NCBI GenBank assembly: GCA_902799875.1
Contig: CADCCH010000024.1
Span: 21,044-49,516 of the forward strand
Direction: 5' to 3'
DNA from: an uncultured Bacteroidales bacterium
Lineage (GTDB): Bacteria > Bacteroidota > Bacteroidia > Bacteroidales > Paludibacteraceae
DNA length: 28,473 nt
Shown here: positions 24,965-28,473 of the stretch, piece after piece
Layout: every line of letters begins with the position of its first letter
Position numbering within the stretch: position 1 is the stretch's first letter
The notes under the pieces: generated by a model
Databases searched by the model: none
What the model was told of the DNA's origin: nothing
What the model saw: only the letters and a program-made list of their open reading frames with translations
Position numbers and translations under genes: made by a program

Positions 24965-24987
24965 AAACGCCCTTCGGGGCGTTTTTT
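24965..24987 (+). terminator. rho-independent terminator of rplU-rpmA-serS
   Basis: AAACGCCC (24965-24972), loop TTCG, GGGCGTTT (24977-24984), then more T. A UUCG-capped 8-bp stem with a T run is a strong intrinsic terminator. Confidence 0.93.
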
Positions 24988-24994
24988 GTTTCTC

Positions 24995-25022
24995 TAAACT
25001 TTAAACTCTGAACTTTTAACTG
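24995..25022 (+). repeat. 7-bp tandem repeat after the serS terminator
   Basis: Four degenerate units: TAAACTT, TAAACTC, TGAACTT, TTAACTG. Similar in composition, on the other strand, to the repeat before ftsW. Confidence 0.75.
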
Positions 25023-25040
25023 AAAAAATTTTATTTTTTC

Positions 25041-25071
25041 TTGTGTATGTCATTTTTTTTTTGTAATTTTG
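25041..25071 (+). promoter_or_regulatory. promoter of the paralogous secreted-protein pair
   Basis: TTG (25041-25043), a 20-nt spacer rich in T, then TAATTTTG (25064-25071). It leaves about 20 nt of leader before the ATG at 25100. Confidence 0.75.
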
Positions 25072-25079
25072 CAGCGGAA

Positions 25080-25140
25080 TTCACAAAAATACCACTCTTA
25101 TGAAAAAAATCTACTCTCTATTCATCGCCCTGCTGGTAGC
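25080..25140 (+). repeat. 5' copy of the duplicated leader and signal-peptide region
   Basis: The 16 bases at 25080-25095 recur exactly at 26402-26417, and the first 41 coding bases (25100-25140) recur at 26422-26462 with four changes. It is one end of the duplicated cassette. Confidence 0.85.
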
Positions 25141-26425
25141 AGGAAGCATGATGGCCACTGTTGAATCCGTTGATTTCTCGCAACAAGGTTATGCAGACCA
25201 ACAGTATGTTGAGTATTACGGTGGCGAGAAATGGTACGTCATTTTTGATGAGAACACCTCCGGCATGACAATTACTCACGCCAAATATTTTACTAACGGT
25301 AATGCTATACGGGTGTACGCCGGGGGTAATTTTCAGGTTCACGTGGTTGACTCATTCAAGATAAGCAGAATCGAGATTGGCTTTGGTAGCGGAGATGGAG
25401 CTAACGGAAACGACAACACGATTACTCCTTCGATTGGCACGCTGGATGGGAACACATGGACAGGTAACGCAAGCAAAGTCAAATTCACTGTCGGTGCGAA
25501 AAGTAACGGCGCCACCGGTGGTCACCGGCGTATTCAATCAATAGCTGTTACTTATCATCGGGACACAAGCGGGGATGTTCCCTCGGGCATAGATCCTTCG
25601 GTAAACGTAGAAGCCCATCTCGGTGTCGGTATTTCCCTTGGCGGGCAATTCGTCCGTAATCCCGAGGTGTACGGAGAGTGGATGTTGATCCATCCGCGTA
25701 AGTTCCCGACAAACGATCCGATCATAGTGCATATCGCCAACCCGGAAGATGTATTCGGCTGTACCGAGACCTTGCCGGGGTGCTACGAGTTGACATACTA
25801 CCCCGCGCCCAATGAGTATTGCTATATCGAAGAGGCCGGTTGGCATAATATCTATTTCCGTCCGAACAGAGACGGTGGTGACGGTTGGTGCCGCGGATGC
25901 ATCAAGATCGAACATCTGCCGCAGGGACCGGATCCCACCTCGTTTTACGAGGCTGCTTTGTTTGCTGGGCAAGAGGATGAGAATGCGATGTATAACAATG
26001 GAAAAACGTACACGCTGGAAGGATATGTAAAGGAAATCAAAGAGGCCTATCAGGACAGGTACCATAACATGTCATTCTGGCTTTCGGACAAGATGACCGA
26101 TACATGGAATTATGTACTGGCATTCCGAGCTGCATGCCCTAAAGCCTCGCATGCAGTACAGGTGGGAGACAAGGTGCGCATTACCGGCTCGCTGATGAGA
26201 TATAACAGCTATTATGTCGAATATGTACAGGGTTGCACCTATGAGATTCTGAACCGTGAGGAGGTGGATCCCGAGCCCTCGCACGAAGGTCTGGAGGATA
26301 CCGATGCGCTGATACGGCCGATGAAGACCATCCGCAACGGTCAGTTGCTCATCGAGCGAAACGGCAAACTCTATAACGTCAGCGGCGCTGAGGTAAAAAG
26401 GTTCACAAAAATACCACAAATATGA
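25100..26425 (+). CDS. secreted multi-domain protein: beta-sandwich, unknown middle, OB-fold-like, C-terminal tail
   Basis: 441 residues of unknown function. It has a Sec signal peptide without a lipobox (about 1-19), a beta-sandwich-like domain (about 45-152, with NAIRVYAGGNFQV, SRIEIGFGSG, GNTWTGNASKVKFT and IQSIAVTY), an unrecognised middle (about 165-275) with several Cys and Trp, and an OB-fold-like domain (about 298-390, TLEGYVKEIKEAY, MSFWLSD, VQVGDKVRITGSL). The C-terminal tail NGQLLIERNGKLYNVSGAEV is a type common on secreted Bacteroidales proteins and may act in type IX export or anchoring (inference). The last eight residues, RFTKIPQI, are translated from the leader of the next gene: this copy lacks the stop codon that its paralogue has after GAEVK. 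Its TGA overlaps the next ATG by 4 bp. Confidence 0.75.
   Translation: MKKIYSLFIALLVAGSMMATVESVDFSQQGYADQQYVEYYGGEKWYVIFDENTSGMTITHAKYFTNGNAIRVYAGGNFQVHVVDSFKISRIEIGFGSGDGANGNDNTITPSIGTLDGNTWTGNASKVKFTVGAKSNGATGGHRRIQSIAVTYHRDTSGDVPSGIDPSVNVEAHLGVGISLGGQFVRNPEVYGEWMLIHPRKFPTNDPIIVHIANPEDVFGCTETLPGCYELTYYPAPNEYCYIEEAGWHNIYFRPNRDGGDGWCRGCIKIEHLPQGPDPTSFYEAALFAGQEDENAMYNNGKTYTLEGYVKEIKEAYQDRYHNMSFWLSDKMTDTWNYVLAFRAACPKASHAVQVGDKVRITGSLMRYNSYYVEYVQGCTYEILNREEVDPEPSHEGLEDTDALIRPMKTIRNGQLLIERNGKLYNVSGAEVKRFTKIPQI
26333..26398 (+). repeat. 3' tail repeat, copy 1
   Basis: 66 bp encoding the C-terminal tail; copy 2 is at 27211-27276 with only two differences (64 of 66 identical), while the gene middles cannot be aligned at DNA level. 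Confidence 0.92.
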
Positions 26426-26462
26426 AAAAAATCTACTCTTTACTCATCGCCCTGTTAGTAGC
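26402..26462 (+). repeat. 5' leader and signal-peptide repeat, copy 2
   Basis: Second copy of 25080-25140. Its first 20 bases (26402-26421) were leader in the other copy, but here they are read as the last codons of the preceding gene. Confidence 0.85.
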
Positions 26463-27279
26463 TACTTCATTCTCCGCCAAAGGTGCGACGGTGAAAGCGG
26501 AAAAGGGTACTTCCCAAAGCGACACTTTGCGCTGCAATCAAGTATTTGATTATACAGACAATGACAGTACGTATATTGTCAAAGGATATATAACTACCGT
26601 TACTTCGTATAATAACGGTACGGCTACGTTTCATATGGACGATGACTATTGGATTTCTGTCCGCACCGGCTTCACTGCGGTGAACGTGCAAAGCCAGAGC
26701 GGAGACGTGAAGCCCAAATTAGGAGACCTGGTGTGGGTGAAAGCTAAGTTACATAAGTATTCCAATACAGAGGTGAGGACCGTTTCCGGCGGTACATACG
26801 GAATCATCGACCGAGGCGGTGATGTGATTTTCGTCGATTATTATTTTGAAGAGCAAGGTGTGGAGCAAACAGGCGGTGAAGTGTCAGACGAAAGAGATGG
26901 GGTAACGGTATATGCGTCTAAAGCGTTCGGACATATGAATGAGTTGCGTGTCTATAAAAACAGCGTCTTTGAAATCAGTTCAGAAGACCGTTATATCTCT
27001 CATATTCGCTTTACGTTTTCGCCCTCCGGTATTCAGTACAACCATTACGGAGGTTTGAAGACGATAGAGAAAGTGAACGCAAAAAAATGGCGCATCGACT
27101 CCATGCCTTCGCAGGCGCGTATTAGTAAAATCGAAGTCTTCTTTGGCTCCGGTAGCGAGGAGCGGGCTTTGGACAATGTTGATATTTCTCCAAAGGCGAT
27201 AAAGCTCATCCGCGACGGCCAGTTGCTCATCGAGCGAAACGGCAAACTCTATAACGTCAGCGGCGCTGAGGTAAAATAA
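26422..27279 (+). CDS. secreted paralogue: OB-fold-like domain, beta-sandwich, C-terminal tail
   Basis: 285 residues of unknown function. The signal peptide (about 1-25) is nearly that of the preceding gene. Next comes an OB-fold-like domain (about 46-135: YIVKGYITTVTSY, TFHMDDDYWISVRTG, PKLGDLVWVKAKLHKY) and then a beta-sandwich-like domain (about 155-240: GVTVYASKAFGHMNELRVYK, YISHIRFTFSPSG, AKKWRIDSMPSQARISKIEVFFG). The tail DGQLLIERNGKLYNVSGAEV is nearly identical to that of its neighbour. The two domains occur in the reverse order to the upstream protein. The ATG overlaps the upstream stop (ATGA), which suggests coupled translation. Ends with a TAA directly after GAEVK, probably the ancestral stop. 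Confidence 0.75.
   Translation: MKKIYSLLIALLVATSFSAKGATVKAEKGTSQSDTLRCNQVFDYTDNDSTYIVKGYITTVTSYNNGTATFHMDDDYWISVRTGFTAVNVQSQSGDVKPKLGDLVWVKAKLHKYSNTEVRTVSGGTYGIIDRGGDVIFVDYYFEEQGVEQTGGEVSDERDGVTVYASKAFGHMNELRVYKNSVFEISSEDRYISHIRFTFSPSGIQYNHYGGLKTIEKVNAKKWRIDSMPSQARISKIEVFFGSGSEERALDNVDISPKAIKLIRDGQLLIERNGKLYNVSGAEVK
27211..27276 (+). repeat. 3' tail repeat, copy 2
   Basis: Partner of 26333-26398 (two mismatches in 66 bp). Here it is followed at once by TAA. Confidence 0.92.
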
Positions 27280-27298
27280 TTGTTCAACGGACGAATAC

Positions 27299-27331
27299 AA
27301 AAAAAGAGTCACCATATGCGAGGTGACTCTT
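27299..27331 (-). terminator. rho-independent terminator of the minus-strand accessory pair
   Basis: AAGAGTCACC (27331-27322 on the minus strand) pairs perfectly over 10 bp around an 8-base loop and is followed on the minus strand by seven T. It lies 18 bp after the stop of the 130-aa gene. The plus-strand gene ending at 27279 faces it but gets no T run. Confidence 0.9.
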
Positions 27332-27349
27332 CCCAAAGAGGGGTGCAGC

Positions 27350-27742
27350 TTACTGACGCGGATGCTCGGCGTCGTAGGCTTGACCGCAGACTTTCCAGAG
27401 GTAGGCGTTGAAGGTTTTCTTACCTCCTACCGTGTTCTTCTGGGCATTGAAAGCTTGCTGGTCGGCACCGATCGTGGTGAGGTTAATCGCGCGATCTGCG
27501 ACGGCAGCCTTCACTGCTGCGAAGCGGGTACGTGCCGCGATCTCCTTGGTGGACAAAGCACTGGTACGCTTGTAGGTTTCACCCTTACGGATGTACAGAC
27601 GCGTGCAGTCCGGATTCTCGGTCGCTGCTACGCGGTGGGTACCGATGAGGTAATCACCGTGGTTGTGGCCGTCCACTTTCTTCGGTTTTGCCAGGGAGCC
27701 CTGAACATACTGGATACCCGGCGAATAAGATACTTTTCCCAT
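27350..27742 (-). CDS. small basic protein of unknown function (130 aa)
   Basis: I do not recognise the family with certainty. It is basic and has no signal peptide or membrane segment. It starts MGKVSYSPGIQYVQGSLAKP, with a Lys/His/Gly-rich stretch (KKVDGHNHGDY), then CTRLYIRKGETYKRT and a helical part rich in Ala and Arg (STKEIAARTRFAAVKAAVA), and closes with FNAYLWKVCGQAYDAEHP. Its general look (small, basic, an R-F-x-x-A-x-x-x-V helix and a late Tyr/Phe-rich segment) recalls a group of uncharacterised small proteins often multiplied in Bacteroidales genomes, but this is an impression only. It follows the 65-aa lipoprotein gene by 27 bp on the same strand and ends at a strong terminator, so the two form a unit. 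Confidence 0.65.
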   Translation of the reverse strand: MGKVSYSPGIQYVQGSLAKPKKVDGHNHGDYLIGTHRVAATENPDCTRLYIRKGETYKRTSALSTKEIAARTRFAAVKAAVADRAINLTTIGADQQAFNAQKNTVGGKKTFNAYLWKVCGQAYDAEHPRQ

Positions 27743-27769
27743 AATAGTTAAGGTTTTAAAGGATTAATA

Positions 27770-27967
27770 CTACAATTTTTTCGTGGCGTCATATGATTCG
27801 GTTGTTTTGGTTTGAATCATAACGGAGGTATCCCCACGTTGATAGTACTCCGATTTGTTGGTGATCGTCCTGACGACGTTGCAGGATGATAAGCCAAGTG
27901 CTGCGCCCAAAGCGGTCAAAGCCGCAATCGCAACAGAGATGATGATTTTAACAATTTTACGATTCAT
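27770..27967 (-). CDS. short lipoprotein of unknown function (65 aa)
   Basis: From the ATG at 27967 it encodes a hydrophobic signal segment (IVKIIISVAIAALTALGAAL) ending in the lipobox LSSC (Cys at about residue 29), then a polar tail of about 36 residues with SEYYQRGDTSVMIQTKTTE. It resembles the very short hydrophobic lipoprotein-like proteins (sometimes called smalltalk proteins) often found beside phage-like or amidase genes in Bacteroidales, but is longer; the relation is unproven. A TTG-started longer form (from 27991) is possible but less likely. It has a long leader of about 195 nt containing three 40-bp repeats. Confidence 0.65.
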   Translation of the reverse strand: MNRKIVKIIISVAIAALTALGAALGLSSCNVVRTITNKSEYYQRGDTSVMIQTKTTESYDATKKL

Positions 27968-28025
27968 AGTAGTAAGTATTATGTTTGTCAATAAAGTTAA
28001 TGTATGTTTAATAGTTCTTTCATAA

Positions 28026-28151
28026 GTTGTTTTAAAAATAAAACAAAAGGGCGCAATACTTTGGGTTCATAGGTTGTTTTAAAAATAAAACAAAAAGGCA
28101 CAATACTTTGGGTTGTTTTAAAAATAAAACAAAAGGGCGCAATACTTTGGG
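28026..28151. repeat. three 40-bp direct repeats in the leader of the lipoprotein gene
   Basis: Copies at 28026-28065, 28073-28112 and 28112-28151. Copies 1 and 3 are identical; copy 2 has two changes. Unit offsets are 47 and 39 bp. A fourth partial start (GTTGTTTT) follows at 28151. Each unit contains a perfect inverted repeat, GTTTTA, AAAA, TAAAAC, followed by a part with GGCGCAATACTTTGGG. The array lies between a minus-strand promoter and the gene it serves. Confidence 0.92.
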
Positions 28152-28169
28152 TTGTTTTTCGAATCCGGT

Positions 28170-28202
28170 GCAAAGGTAGTACAAAAAAACGAAGCCACCA
28201 AA
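28170..28202 (-). promoter_or_regulatory. promoter of the minus-strand accessory pair
   Basis: On the minus strand TTTG (28202-28199), a 20-nt spacer containing seven T, then TACCTTTGC (28178-28170). The -33 element lies in the loop of the terminator of the upstream gene. Confidence 0.75.
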
Positions 28203-28214
28203 TTTAGGGGCTCC
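28183..28214 (-). terminator. terminator after the 78-aa gene, overlapping a promoter
   Basis: On the minus strand GGAGCC (28214-28209) pairs with GGCTTC (28196-28191, one G-T pair), with two further CC/GG pairs inside, followed after one base by seven T (28189-28183). Confidence 0.7.
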
Positions 28215-28235
28215 GTCCTGTTAAAAATTTAACTT

Positions 28236-28472
28236 TTAGGATAAACCTATGTACTTTCTAAGGTCTCCAGCGTCTTTATGAGCGATCCAACCGCGCTTCC
28301 ACATGAAGTAAAAGATAGTTGCATTTCTTCCGTGTCGAATGCCTTTTTGTTTCCAACCGAGATAGAGTGTTTTAAACGCCCAATTGCGTTTCTCGCGTGT
28401 CTCGTATTGGTACTGCGCCTGCAGATCACGCCTGATAGCGGCAAGGTATATATGCTTTTCTTTTTTTCTCAT
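28236..28472 (-). CDS. small basic protein of unknown function (78 aa)
   Basis: I do not recognise it. The protein is strongly basic and rich in aromatic residues (KTLYLGWKQKGIRHGRNATI, then FYFMWKRGWIAH), with no signal peptide or clear membrane segment. The profile would fit a small nucleic-acid-binding protein, but no motif proves that. The ATG at 28472 is one base from the window edge, so a longer N terminus beyond the edge cannot be excluded. It is followed by its own terminator and is a separate unit from the lipoprotein pair. Confidence 0.55.
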   Translation of the reverse strand: MRKKEKHIYLAAIRRDLQAQYQYETREKRNWAFKTLYLGWKQKGIRHGRNATIFYFMWKRGWIAHKDAGDLRKYIGLS

Positions 28473-28473
28473 A

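Noticed and set aside
28026..28151. Possible CRISPR array
   Set aside because: The units are almost directly joined (offsets 47 and 39 bp) with no unique spacers of regular length and no cas genes.

Overview
The window looks like chromosomal DNA of a Bacteroidales bacterium; family or genus cannot be fixed from sequence alone. The evidence is a SusC/SusD pair, seven promoters of the Bacteroidetes type (-33 TTTG or TTG, -7 TAnnTTTG, spacer 19-20 nt) plus a -7-only site before mraZ, no obvious Shine-Dalgarno sites, a MurE of the meso-DAP type, lipoproteins with LSSC-type lipoboxes, and C-terminal tails typical of secreted Bacteroidales proteins.

Layout: (1) 1-2440: end of an LpxH-like phosphoesterase, mazG, a tRNA-Leu(UAG) on the minus strand that overlaps the mazG stop codon, and an M16 zinc peptidase. 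(2) 2450-11700: a SusC/SusD outer-membrane uptake pair, an Ig-like lipoprotein, and a large secreted M6 (HEFGH) metalloprotease with its own promoter. (3) 11740-21642: a tightly packed division and cell wall (dcw) operon, mraZ-rsmH-ftsL-ftsI-murE-mraY-murD-ftsW-murG, with a possible MraZ operator at its promoter. It stops at murG; murC, ftsQ, ftsA and ftsZ do not follow, and murF is absent between murE and mraY. (4) 21623-24987: a TrpB2-type tryptophan synthase beta chain on the minus strand, and the divergent rplU-rpmA-serS operon. The two promoters of this divergent pair physically interleave. The L27 protein (rpmA) lacks about 20 residues of its conserved core. (5) 25040-27280: two tandem paralogous secreted proteins that share nearly identical ends but differ in the middle. 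(6) 27299-28473: minus-strand accessory genes (a 78-aa basic protein, a 65-aa lipoprotein, a 130-aa protein) with a leader holding three 40-bp direct repeats.

The genes form separate functional groups: nutrient capture and extracellular proteolysis (SusCD, M6), peptidoglycan precursor synthesis and septation (dcw), and translation (L21, L27, SerRS, tRNA-Leu). Across the window, short tandem repeats of period 7, 8 or 11 bp occur between and inside conserved genes, and one of them supplies the probable TTG start codon of ftsW. No single new defence or mobile system was found. The best leads are the shortened L27, the duplicated cassette-like secreted genes with a lost stop codon, the repeat family, and the repeat-bearing leader at the right end.
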